Shown: positions 1 to 5,147 of the stretch, in pieces
Position numbering within the stretch: the stretch's first letter is position 1
Layout of the letters: each line of letters opens with the position of its first letter
Source: Gemmatimonadota bacterium
GTDB taxonomy: Bacteria; Gemmatimonadota; Gemmatimonadetes; Longimicrobiales; Gaopeijiaceae
Reading direction: 5' to 3'
Assembly: GCA_007127575.1 (NCBI GenBank)
Contig: SKZC01000148.1
Span: forward strand, 1 to 6,780
Length of the DNA: 6,780 nucleotides
Program-made: the position numbers and the translations under genes
The notes under the pieces: model-generated
Database searches by the model: none
What the model saw: the letters and a program-made list of their open reading frames with translations, nothing else
What the model was told of the DNA's origin: nothing

Positions 1-1
1 A

Positions 2-289
2 ACCGTGGACGCTCAGGGCCCCATCACCGGGATGACGCTGACGGGATACAAGACCGAAGCCCCCCGGGTCACCGGCCTTCACGGGGCGGTGGGATGGATG
101 GAGACCGACGAGCTCCGAGGAGTCTCCGCCGCCGCCTACCACCAGATCGAGGGAATCCAGGTGGGCCTCACCATCGGGATCTACAACTCGGCGGACCACC
201 TCCGAGGGGTCCAGTTGGGACTTCTCAACCGGGCCGGCAACAACCGTCCCCCGTTCCGCTATCTTCCCGTGATCAACGCCAGTTTCTAA
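2..289 (+). CDS. C-terminal part of a surface-repeat (LA_2272-like) protein, 5'-truncated by the window edge
   Basis: The reading frame is open from the first full codon in the window to a TAA at 287-289, and no ribosome binding site precedes the GTG at 5. The gene therefore most likely starts upstream of the window. The 95 visible residues carry repeated short units in which a Gly is followed by a hydrophobic residue and then Gln, Ser or His. Examples are VTGLHGAVG, LRGVSAA, IEGIQVGLTIG and LRGVQLGLLN, and the chain ends in PFRYLPVINASF. This pattern is typical of the LA_2272-type surface/outer-membrane repeat proteins, whose units look like LxGVQLGLxN and which end in an aromatic C-terminal residue, as outer-membrane beta proteins often do. 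Function is unknown. The family assignment rests on recognition of the repeat and the C-terminal signature only. A stable GC-rich hairpin follows the stop. Confidence 0.7.
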   Translation, partial: TVDAQGPITGMTLTGYKTEAPRVTGLHGAVGWMETDELRGVSAAAYHQIEGIQVGLTIGIYNSADHLRGVQLGLLNRAGNNRPPFRYLPVINASF

Positions 290-305
290 GCCCGACTGGG
301 GGAAC

Positions 306-332
306 CCTCCCCACCTCCCGGGGTGAGGGAGG
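306..332 (+). terminator. GC-rich hairpin after the surface-repeat gene, possible terminator without a T-tract
   Basis: The arm CCTCCCCACC (306-315) pairs with GGTG (322-325) plus GGGAGG (327-332). This gives a 10-bp stem with one bulged A at 326 and a 6-base loop. It starts 17 bases after the TAA at 287-289, where a terminator is expected, but no T-run follows, so it is not a classic intrinsic terminator. A second GC hairpin follows at 340-362. The structure could equally stabilise the 3' end of the transcript. Confidence 0.35.
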
Positions 333-339
333 CCGGAGC

Positions 340-362
340 GGGGCGGCGGCCATGCCCGCCCC
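340..362 (+). other. Second GC-rich hairpin in the surface-repeat/ytoQ intergenic region
   Basis: GGGGCGG (340-346) is complementary to CCGCCCC (356-362) across a 9-base loop. It lies about 40 bases ahead of the ytoQ start and 24 bases ahead of its Shine-Dalgarno sequence (386-392). It could be part of a two-hairpin termination region for the upstream gene or a leader structure of ytoQ. GC-rich DNA yields such stems by chance fairly often, so the functional claim is weak. Confidence 0.25.
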
Positions 363-401
363 CCGGATCGGACACGCGGACGGAAGGGAGGAACGGAGGC
401 C

Positions 402-845
402 ATGGAGCCCCTCACCATCTACCTGGCGGGAGAGATCCACAGCGGCTGGCGGGACCGGTTTCGGAAGGCGCTGGACGCCAAGGGGGTCACCGCCCATTTC
501 GTGGGCCCCCAGGAGGCCCACGACCGGTCCGACGACGTGGGGGAAGACATCCTGGGCCCTCAGCCCAACCCCCGGTACCGAGACCTCATGGGCGCCCGGG
601 TGAACACCCTCCGCACCCGCGTCCTCATGAGAAAGGCGGACCTGGCGGTAGCCTACTTCGGAGACAAGTACCGGCAGTGGAACACGGCTTCCGACGCAGG
701 GGCGGCGGCGGCCTCCGACCTCCCCCTCATCCTGGTCCGGGCCGAGGGGCTCATCCACGCCCTCAAGGAGCTGGACGCCCTGGCCACGGTGACCACCGAG
801 ACGCTGGAGCAGGCCGCCGAGGCGGTGGCCTACATCTTCGAGTAG
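402..845 (+). CDS. ytoQ: YtoQ family protein (nucleoside 2-deoxyribosyltransferase-like fold)
   Basis: This 147-residue protein matches, by recognition, the YtoQ family, for which I recall about 148 residues in Bacillus subtilis. The family is grouped with nucleoside 2-deoxyribosyltransferase-like proteins. Family blocks visible in order are YLAGEIHSGW (7-16), VGPQEAHDRSDDVGEDILG (34-52) with a conserved acidic cluster, and NTLRTRVLMRKADLAVAYFG (68-87) followed by KYRQWNTASDAG (89-100). The fold predicts binding of a nucleoside or nucleotide-like ligand in the cytoplasm. The actual reaction is not established, so transferase activity should not be assumed. There is no signal peptide or membrane segment. 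The start at ATG 402 is supported by GGGAGGA at 386-392 with a 9-base spacer; a second GGAGG at 395-399 is too close. It is preceded on the same strand by the surface-repeat gene (112-bp gap) and ends 22 bp from the convergent desaturase stop. Confidence 0.93.
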   Translation: MEPLTIYLAGEIHSGWRDRFRKALDAKGVTAHFVGPQEAHDRSDDVGEDILGPQPNPRYRDLMGARVNTLRTRVLMRKADLAVAYFGDKYRQWNTASDAGAAAASDLPLILVRAEGLIHALKELDALATVTTETLEQAAEAVAYIFE

Positions 846-867
846 GCCGGGGCCGGGAGCGGGTCGG

Positions 868-2079
868 TCAGGCGGGCTCGGGCTCCGCTCCCTGATCCTC
901 CACCAACCGGGCGGCCACACTCTCCAGTAGGATTTCCCGCGCCCGTTCCGCGATCTCGTCCAGGGACGGGGTCTCCTGGTACTTGGCATGAGCCCGGGCC
1001 TTGAGCTCCTCCAGGGAGGGCAGCGACGGAACCTGTATCTCCGCGAGCTGCTCCGCGATCTGGTCCCGGGCCCCGTCGATCCGGACCCGGGCCCGGCTGG
1101 CCCCTTCCTGGAAGTCCTTTCCGGGGGTCCAATTGGTCCAGGCCTCCTGAGCCTCCCGAGTAATCCGGTCCAGGGGAAAGCTGTAGGCCAGGTCGTGGGC
1201 CACCTTCTCCACCACCTTCCGGCCCAGACGCCGCTCTCCGGTGAGGAGCTCCTGTGGCGGTGCCCGGAGGTCCCAGACCAGGCCCACGGTGGAGAGGGCC
1301 CGAAGCACGTAGTAGGAGATGTCCACTTCCCACCAGAAGAATCCCTGGCGGGTGGAGCTCTGATAGTGGTGATGGTTGTTGTGCCACCCCTCACCCAGGG
1401 TGATCAGGGCCAGCCACCAGTTATTCTTGGACTCGTCCCCGGTGACGTAGCGCTGGTTGCCCACCACATGGGCCACGGAGTTGATGGCAAAGACCCCGTG
1501 GTAGAGGAGAACGGTGCTCAGGAAGAAGCCCACCACGAGGCCGGGCCATCCACCCACCAGGAAGGTGAAGATGGCGAGAAGGACGGCCGGCATATGCTGA
1601 TACTTGTCCAGCCAGACCAGCTCGGGGTACTCCGACAGATCCTTCACCGTGGAGTAGTCCGCCTTGTTGGCCTTCTGGTGGAAGATCCACCCCACATGGG
1701 AGACGAAGAAGCCCTGGTGCTTCGGGGAATGGGGATCTTCCGGGGTGTCCGAGTGCCTGTGGTGCGCCCTGTGAATGGCGGACCACCAGAGGACCCCCTT
1801 CTGCGCTGACGTCTGACCCAGGAAGGCCAGCACGAACTGGAACCACCGGCTCGTCTTGTAGGTCCGGTGGGAGAAGTAGCGATGGAAGCCGGCGGTGAGC
1901 GCCCACATCCGAAGCAGGTAGAGCCCGATGCACAGAATCACCGCCGTGGTGGTCACCCCGGTCCAGAAGACCCCCAGGGCGGCGATGTGGATCATGATGA
2001 AGGGGATCATGTCCGGGTAGACGATGTCGTTGTGCGGCTCGTCGTGAACGTGTTCGCTCAAGGTCTCCTCTCTTGCCAT
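868..2079 (-). CDS. Acyl-CoA / fatty-acid delta-9-type desaturase with C-terminal helical extension
   Basis: This 403-residue integral-membrane di-iron desaturase would introduce a cis double bond into saturated acyl chains at the inner membrane, using O2 and an electron donor. All three histidine boxes are present: HRYFSH (66-71), HRAHHRH (103-109) and HNNHH (233-237). The accessory NSVAH (200-204) supplies another metal ligand. Hydrophobic segments lie at about 26-62, 82-100 and 165-195. The catalytic body ends near residue 275. The remaining roughly 125 residues are charged and probably helical (for example LPSLEELKARAHAKYQE and LDEIAERAREILLESVAARL). A similar tail occurs, as I recall, in DesB-type bacterial acyl-CoA desaturases, so it is not necessarily novel. 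The start at ATG 2079 has no clear Shine-Dalgarno sequence. A GAGGAG inside codons 4-5 precedes a TTG at codon 7 (2061), a possible but closely spaced alternative start. The gene lies downstream of infA on the same strand after 151 bp and may have its own promoter. Confidence 0.95.
   Translation of the reverse strand: MAREETLSEHVHDEPHNDIVYPDMIPFIMIHIAALGVFWTGVTTTAVILCIGLYLLRMWALTAGFHRYFSHRTYKTSRWFQFVLAFLGQTSAQKGVLWWSAIHRAHHRHSDTPEDPHSPKHQGFFVSHVGWIFHQKANKADYSTVKDLSEYPELVWLDKYQHMPAVLLAIFTFLVGGWPGLVVGFFLSTVLLYHGVFAINSVAHVVGNQRYVTGDESKNNWWLALITLGEGWHNNHHHYQSSTRQGFFWWEVDISYYVLRALSTVGLVWDLRAPPQELLTGERRLGRKVVEKVAHDLAYSFPLDRITREAQEAWTNWTPGKDFQEGASRARVRIDGARDQIAEQLAEIQVPSLPSLEELKARAHAKYQETPSLDEIAERAREILLESVAARLVEDQGAEPEPA
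2059..2072 (-). promoter_or_regulatory. Shine-Dalgarno-like GAGGAG inside the desaturase N-terminus, possible alternative TTG start
   Basis: Minus-strand sequence just inside the annotated start reads AGAGGAGACCTTG. No purine-rich ribosome binding site precedes the ATG at 2079. Initiation at the TTG (2061-2059) would give a protein six residues shorter beginning at SEHVHDEPHND. The 3-base spacing is shorter than usual, so ATG remains the preferred start. Confidence 0.2.
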
Positions 2080-2102
2080 GTTTCGGTGGTTGATCCGGGA
2101 TG

Positions 2103-2119
2103 CGGACGTCCGGTACCGG
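2103..2119. promoter_or_regulatory. Two overlapping 10-bp palindromes upstream of the desaturase, candidate operator
   Basis: CGGACGTCCG (2103-2112) and CCGGTACCGG (2110-2119) are each perfect 10-bp inverted repeats that share three bases. They sit 24-40 bases upstream of the desaturase start in the 151-bp gap after infA. Loopless perfect palindromes suit a dimeric DNA-binding protein better than an RNA hairpin. Bacterial desaturase genes are commonly controlled by TetR-type repressors sensing acyl-CoA, which makes an operator plausible. No regulator gene is visible nearby, and GC-rich DNA contains chance palindromes. Confidence 0.3.
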
Positions 2120-2230
2120 TCCTACACGATCCCGGGTCCCGCGGTCCCGGCGTCCAAGCGCGCCGCGCCGGAGGGTGGAAGCGATTCGCCTCCACGAGCC
2201 GCCCCGGAGAAGGCGCTGGAAAAAGCCGTC

Positions 2231-2446
2231 TCACTTGTAGCGGTAGGTGATCCGACCTCGGGTGAGGTCGTAGGGGGACATCTCGCACTTCACCCGGTCC
2301 CCTTCCAGGACCCGGATGTAGAACTTGCGCATCTTCCCGGAGAGATAGGCCAGGATCTCGTGTCCGTTTTCCAGCTCCACCCGAAAGTTCGCGTTGGGAA
2401 GAACTTCCGTCACAACCCCCTCCACTTCGATTGCGTCTTTCGCCAT
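2231..2446 (-). CDS. infA: Translation initiation factor IF-1
   Basis: The protein has 71 residues, the normal IF-1 length. It is a single S1/OB-fold protein that binds the 30S subunit near the A site and assists IF-2 and IF-3 in selecting the start codon. Diagnostic blocks are complete: IEVEGVVTEVLPNANFRVEL (6-25), GHEILAYLSGKMRKFYIRVL (28-47) and the near-invariant ending SPYDLTRGRITYRYK (57-71). The start at ATG 2446 is preceded by a purine stretch ACGAGG only 2 bases from the ATG, a weak or compressed Shine-Dalgarno. No ribosomal protein gene adjoins it. In many bacteria infA sits with rpmJ, rpsM and rpsK, but here its neighbours are a desaturase downstream and a divergent small membrane-protein gene upstream. 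Stand-alone infA genes are known in several phyla. Confidence 0.97.
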   Translation of the reverse strand: MAKDAIEVEGVVTEVLPNANFRVELENGHEILAYLSGKMRKFYIRVLEGDRVKCEMSPYDLTRGRITYRYK

Positions 2447-2579
2447 ATCCTCGTCCGATCCCGCCAGGAGCTTCCATTCACACGCAAGTCTTTTAATTTA
2501 TCGCATTCGAGGGTCCGAAGCCAACTCCCTCCCGGGCCCTGGGAGAACTGTACCTCCAGTGGGATCAGCGGGAGCCTCC
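2447..2579. promoter_or_regulatory. Divergent intergenic region between infA and the Cys-rich protein gene
   Basis: These 133 bp separate the two divergent genes. They contain an AT-rich core, TTTTAATTTATC (2491-2502), that stands out in otherwise GC-rich sequence. On the plus strand TTTAAT (2492-2497) resembles a -10 for the small gene, but only a poor -35 (CTTCCA, 2471-2476) lies upstream. Promoters in both directions probably share this patch. Confidence 0.45.
2497..2524 (-). promoter_or_regulatory. Candidate sigma-70-type promoter for infA
   Basis: On the minus strand, TTGGCT (2524-2519) serves as a -35 and GATAAA (2502-2497) as a -10, with a 16-base spacer. An overlapping TAAATT at 18 bases is a variant -10. 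The -10 falls in the only clearly AT-rich patch of the neighbourhood (about 2490-2502). It would place the transcription start about 40-45 bases ahead of the infA ATG. The match is moderate and comes from visual inspection only. Confidence 0.4.
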
Positions 2580-2852
2580 ATGAAAGCCTCTACTGTCGCC
2601 CTCATCACGGGAGCCATGCTCCTCTTCATGGGGTTCGTGATCTATTCCACCATCCGCCCGGTGCAGGTGGAGTGCGAAGTCTGCCTCCAGTTCAACGGCG
2701 AGCTGGTCTGCCGTTCTGGGCGAGGCGCTACGGAGGAGGAGGCCCGGATCGCCGCGCAGGAGAGCACCTGCGGAGGAAACGTCTCGGGGATGGCGGAGCT
2801 CATCGCCTGTCGGAACGCGACTCCCGTGCGGGTCCAGTGTGACGTGCCCTGA
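2580..2852 (+). CDS. Small membrane-anchored, six-cysteine protein of unknown function
   Basis: I chose the ATG at 2580 because GGGAG (2570-2574) lies 5 bases upstream and the N-terminus becomes a normal membrane anchor. Longer in-frame starts run antisense into infA. The 90-residue product has a hydrophobic helix at residues 5-24 (TVALITGAMLLFMGFVIYST), then a soluble domain of about 65 residues. That domain has cysteines at 32, 35, 44, 64, 77 and 87: CxxC, then NGELVC, an acidic/Ala-rich helix (GATEEEARIAAQESTC) and a final RVQC. The pattern suggests an exported domain with up to three disulfides, anchored in the inner membrane and facing the periplasm. Alternatively the cysteines could bind metal. 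I recall similar uncharacterised proteins in Gemmatimonadota and myxobacteria, but know no function. Its 3' end overlaps the convergent psd gene by 53 bp. Confidence 0.8.
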   Translation: MKASTVALITGAMLLFMGFVIYSTIRPVQVECEVCLQFNGELVCRSGRGATEEEARIAAQESTCGGNVSGMAELIACRNATPVRVQCDVP

Positions 2853-3729
2853 CCCGGCCCAGTAGCTCCCCCAACCTCACCTCCCGCCCCACCGTCCACC
2901 CCGGGTCCAACTCGACCCGACCCGGCTCGAAGAGGAGGACGACGGTGGAGCCCAGGTGGAATGCCATGATCTCGCCGCCCCGGTCTACCGACAACGGCGG
3001 GTCGTAGCGTCGGACCTCCCGTCGGCGAATCACCCCGCGGTTGGACACGGAGGCGCCGGCACCTCGGCCCCGGTTCCACGAGGGGTCGAAGGCGCTGGAT
3101 ATGCGTCCCACGTTGAAGGCGCCCACCGCCACCACCGCCACCCTGCCCGCGCCGGAGTCCACATAGCAGGTGAGCCTCTCGTTTCGAGGGAAGAGCTCCG
3201 ACACCCCATGGACCGCGGCGTCGTTCACCGGAAGAAGCCTCCCGGGGAGGTGGCACGCCTTGGGGATCGTCCCGGAGACGGGGGCATGGATCCGATGGTA
3301 GTGCCGTGGGCTCAGATAGAGGGTGACGTACGTTCCACCCTCGAACCGACGGGCCTCGGCGGCGTCGTCCAGAAGCTCCGCCACCGAATACTGCCGGCCC
3401 TTGGCCTGAAGAGCCGTGAGCCCGTCCAGCTCTCCCGAAGCGCCCACGATCCCGTCCACGGGACTCGCCGGCTGTGCCGGATCCCGGGGCCAGCTTCGAA
3501 CCCCCTCCCGGAGCCGGCGAACGAAGAAGTCGTTCAACGAGCCGTACGCGTGGATGGGCCGCGCCGCTTCCTCGGGGTCGGCACCGGTGATCCGGACGAA
3601 GGAACGGAAGAGGGGTCCTCGTAGGAACGCCGGCACCGGAAGGTCGGCCACCCGTCCGAACCCCCGGCTCAGAAGTCCCTGGGGCAACGCTTTCAGCAGG
3701 GAAAGGGTCAGACGCCAACGGAGGGACAC
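2800..3729 (-). CDS. psd: Phosphatidylserine decarboxylase proenzyme
   Basis: This enzyme decarboxylates phosphatidylserine to phosphatidylethanolamine at the inner membrane. The 309-residue length and layout resemble the proteobacterial (E. coli-like) type. Visible blocks are SLNDFFVRRLR (64-74), SPVDGIVG (89-96) with the catalytic Asp92, LQAKGRQYS (107-115), and YVTLYLSPRHYHRIHAP (134-150) with His145 and His148. The self-cleavage motif LGST is at 259-262. Cleavage before Ser261 would give a beta chain (1-260) and a short pyruvoyl-bearing alpha chain (261-309). The start is GTG at 3729, supported by AGAGGAGG four bases upstream. It lies 10 bp downstream of the beta-CASP gene and is the last gene of the minus-strand operon. 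The final 17 or so residues, beyond the conserved core, are encoded in the overlap with the convergent Cys-rich gene. No phosphatidylserine synthase gene is in the window. Confidence 0.96.
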   Translation of the reverse strand: MSLRWRLTLSLLKALPQGLLSRGFGRVADLPVPAFLRGPLFRSFVRITGADPEEAARPIHAYGSLNDFFVRRLREGVRSWPRDPAQPASPVDGIVGASGELDGLTALQAKGRQYSVAELLDDAAEARRFEGGTYVTLYLSPRHYHRIHAPVSGTIPKACHLPGRLLPVNDAAVHGVSELFPRNERLTCYVDSGAGRVAVVAVGAFNVGRISSAFDPSWNRGRGAGASVSNRGVIRRREVRRYDPPLSVDRGGEIMAFHLGSTVVLLFEPGRVELDPGWTVGREVRLGELLGRVRARHTGPARESRSDRR

Positions 3730-3739
3730 GAAGCCTCCT

Positions 3740-5134
3740 CTAGCCTCCTGTGAGCCGGGGTTCGCCGGCGGCCTCCAGGGAGGACAGCTCCACCTCGGCG
3801 CCGTCTCGGGCCACCTCCACCCGGACCTCCATCCTCTCCTGGATTCGCCTTCGGAGTACGTCGGCAGGCTCCGGCTCTCCGTGGACCAGGAAGATCCGCT
3901 GCGGGGGCCGGGGGGCCCGATCCAGCCAAGCCAGGAGCTCTTCCTGGTCGGCGTGACCGGAGAAGAGGTCCGCAGGGGTCACCTCCAGCTCCAGATCCAC
4001 GTACTGTCCGTGGATCTTGATCCGGCGGTCACCTCGAAGGAGTTGAGCGCCTCGGGTACCGGCGGCCTGATAGCCGGCCAGGACCAGGGCGTTCCTCCTA
4101 TCTCCGCCGAAGGCCTTCAGGTGGTGCAAGATTCTCCCTCCGGTGAGCATCCCCGCACCGGCCACGATGATCATGGGGCCCCGGCGGCGATTCAGGGCCC
4201 GGGACTCGTCCACCGTGTGGACGAACTCCGCCTCCTGGAAGGCCTGCCCCAGCTCCCCCGCGTCCACGGCGTGGTGTTCCGGGTAGGAGCGGTACAGGGT
4301 GGCCACGTCGATGGCCATGGGGCTGTTGAGAAAGACCGGAACCCGGGGGAGGGACCCCTTCCGGAAGAGGCGGTGCAGGGCCAGGAGGAGGGTCTGGGCC
4401 CGGGCCACCGCGAAGGAAGGGAGTAGGACCACCCCTCCCTGGGCCAGCGTCGGACCCACCGCCTCCTTCAACCGTTCCAGGGGATCGCTGCCGGGGTGGC
4501 TCCGGTTCCCGTACGTGCTCTCCATGAGGAGCCAGTCCACCTCGGGCGGAGGGTGGGGGGGGTCCATGAGGAGATCGTTACTCCTCCCCAGGTCGCCGGA
4601 GACGGCCAGGGTACCCGACGGACCGCGGATTTCCACCGAGGCGGCTCCCAGGATGTGCCCCGCCGGCCGAAAGGTGACCTCCAGCTCTCCGGCGACCCAC
4701 GACTCATGAAAGGGGCGGGTCCGGAAGCGCTCCGACACCCGGACCGCGTCCTTCTCGGTGAAGAGGGGTCGGGCCGGGGAGTGACGGGAGAAGCCCTTCC
4801 GGTTGGCATAGTCCGCATCCTCCTCCTGAAGCCGCCCGGCGTCCTCCAGGAGGATCTTCGCCAGATCCGGCGTGGGGGGAGTGGCGTAGATCGGCCCTTG
4901 GAACCCATCCCGGACCAGGGCGGGGAGGTAGCCCGAATGGTCCAGGTGTGCGTGGGTCAGAACCACGCCGTCCAGATGGGATGGGTTCTGGGGAAATGGG
5001 GCCCAGTTCCGGAGCCGAAGCTCCTTGAGGCCCTGAAACAGACCGCAGTCCACCAGGAGGCGCGTGCCACCGTCCTGCACCAGGAACCGGGAACCCGTGA
5101 CGGTGCCGGCTCCTCCCAGAAACCGAACCTTCAT
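3740..5134 (-). CDS. Beta-CASP metallo-beta-lactamase-fold protein (RNA-specificity domain, CPSF-73-like)
   Basis: This 464-residue cytoplasmic protein is of the MBL-fold / RNA specificity domain family, related to CPSF-73 and bacterial beta-CASP RNases and probably acting on RNA. All zinc motifs are visible: HAHLDH (61-66), AGH at His160 and SGDLG with Asp181. Beta-CASP motif A is the acidic residue in MESTYG (Glu205), motif B is GHADQ (His394) and motif C is VHGE (His418). The beta-CASP insert, including LPSFAVARAQ (238-247), spans roughly residues 210-340, and the closing RMMBL segment includes GYQAAGTRGAQLL (354-366). The frame is open to 5269, but the true start is the ATG at 5134. The protein begins MKVRFLGGAGTVTGS as in the family, and the extra upstream part would read through the preceding gene's end. 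The Shine-Dalgarno is weak (GAGG two bases from ATG), and the upstream stop is 13 bp away, suggesting translational coupling. The exact RNA substrate is unknown. Confidence 0.94.
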   Translation of the reverse strand: MKVRFLGGAGTVTGSRFLVQDGGTRLLVDCGLFQGLKELRLRNWAPFPQNPSHLDGVVLTHAHLDHSGYLPALVRDGFQGPIYATPPTPDLAKILLEDAGRLQEEDADYANRKGFSRHSPARPLFTEKDAVRVSERFRTRPFHESWVAGELEVTFRPAGHILGAASVEIRGPSGTLAVSGDLGRSNDLLMDPPHPPPEVDWLLMESTYGNRSHPGSDPLERLKEAVGPTLAQGGVVLLPSFAVARAQTLLLALHRLFRKGSLPRVPVFLNSPMAIDVATLYRSYPEHHAVDAGELGQAFQEAEFVHTVDESRALNRRRGPMIIVAGAGMLTGGRILHHLKAFGGDRRNALVLAGYQAAGTRGAQLLRGDRRIKIHGQYVDLELEVTPADLFSGHADQEELLAWLDRAPRPPQRIFLVHGEPEPADVLRRRIQERMEVRVEVARDGAEVELSSLEAAGEPRLTGG

Positions 5135-5147
5135 CGCCTCGCCCGCT

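Noticed and set aside
846..867. Intrinsic terminator in the ytoQ/desaturase convergent gap
   Set aside because: The 22 bp are G-rich with no inverted repeat and no T-run on either strand.
273..1394. Minus-strand open frame of 373 codons spanning ytoQ and part of the desaturase
   Set aside because: Arg/Pro/Gly-rich composition and overlap with two well-supported genes; a GC-skewed spurious frame.
988..1809. Long plus-strand open frame of 273 codons antisense to the desaturase
   Set aside because: It is a shadow of a gene with all three histidine boxes. The translation is Pro/Gly/His-rich with no family resemblance, as expected on the antisense strand of GC-rich genes.
2141..2185. sigma-70 promoter for the desaturase using TTGGAC as -35
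   Set aside because: The only plausible -10 (CGGGAT) at 17 bases is too poor, and the better TGTAGG is 25 bases away.
2394..2579. N-terminal extension of the Cys-rich protein frame starting inside infA
   Set aside because: It would run antisense through infA and the promoter region. The ATG at 2580 has a good Shine-Dalgarno and begins a normal membrane anchor.
3416..4426. 336-codon plus-strand frame antisense to psd and the beta-CASP gene
   Set aside because: No recognisable domain, composition typical of an antisense shadow, and it covers the ends of two clear genes.
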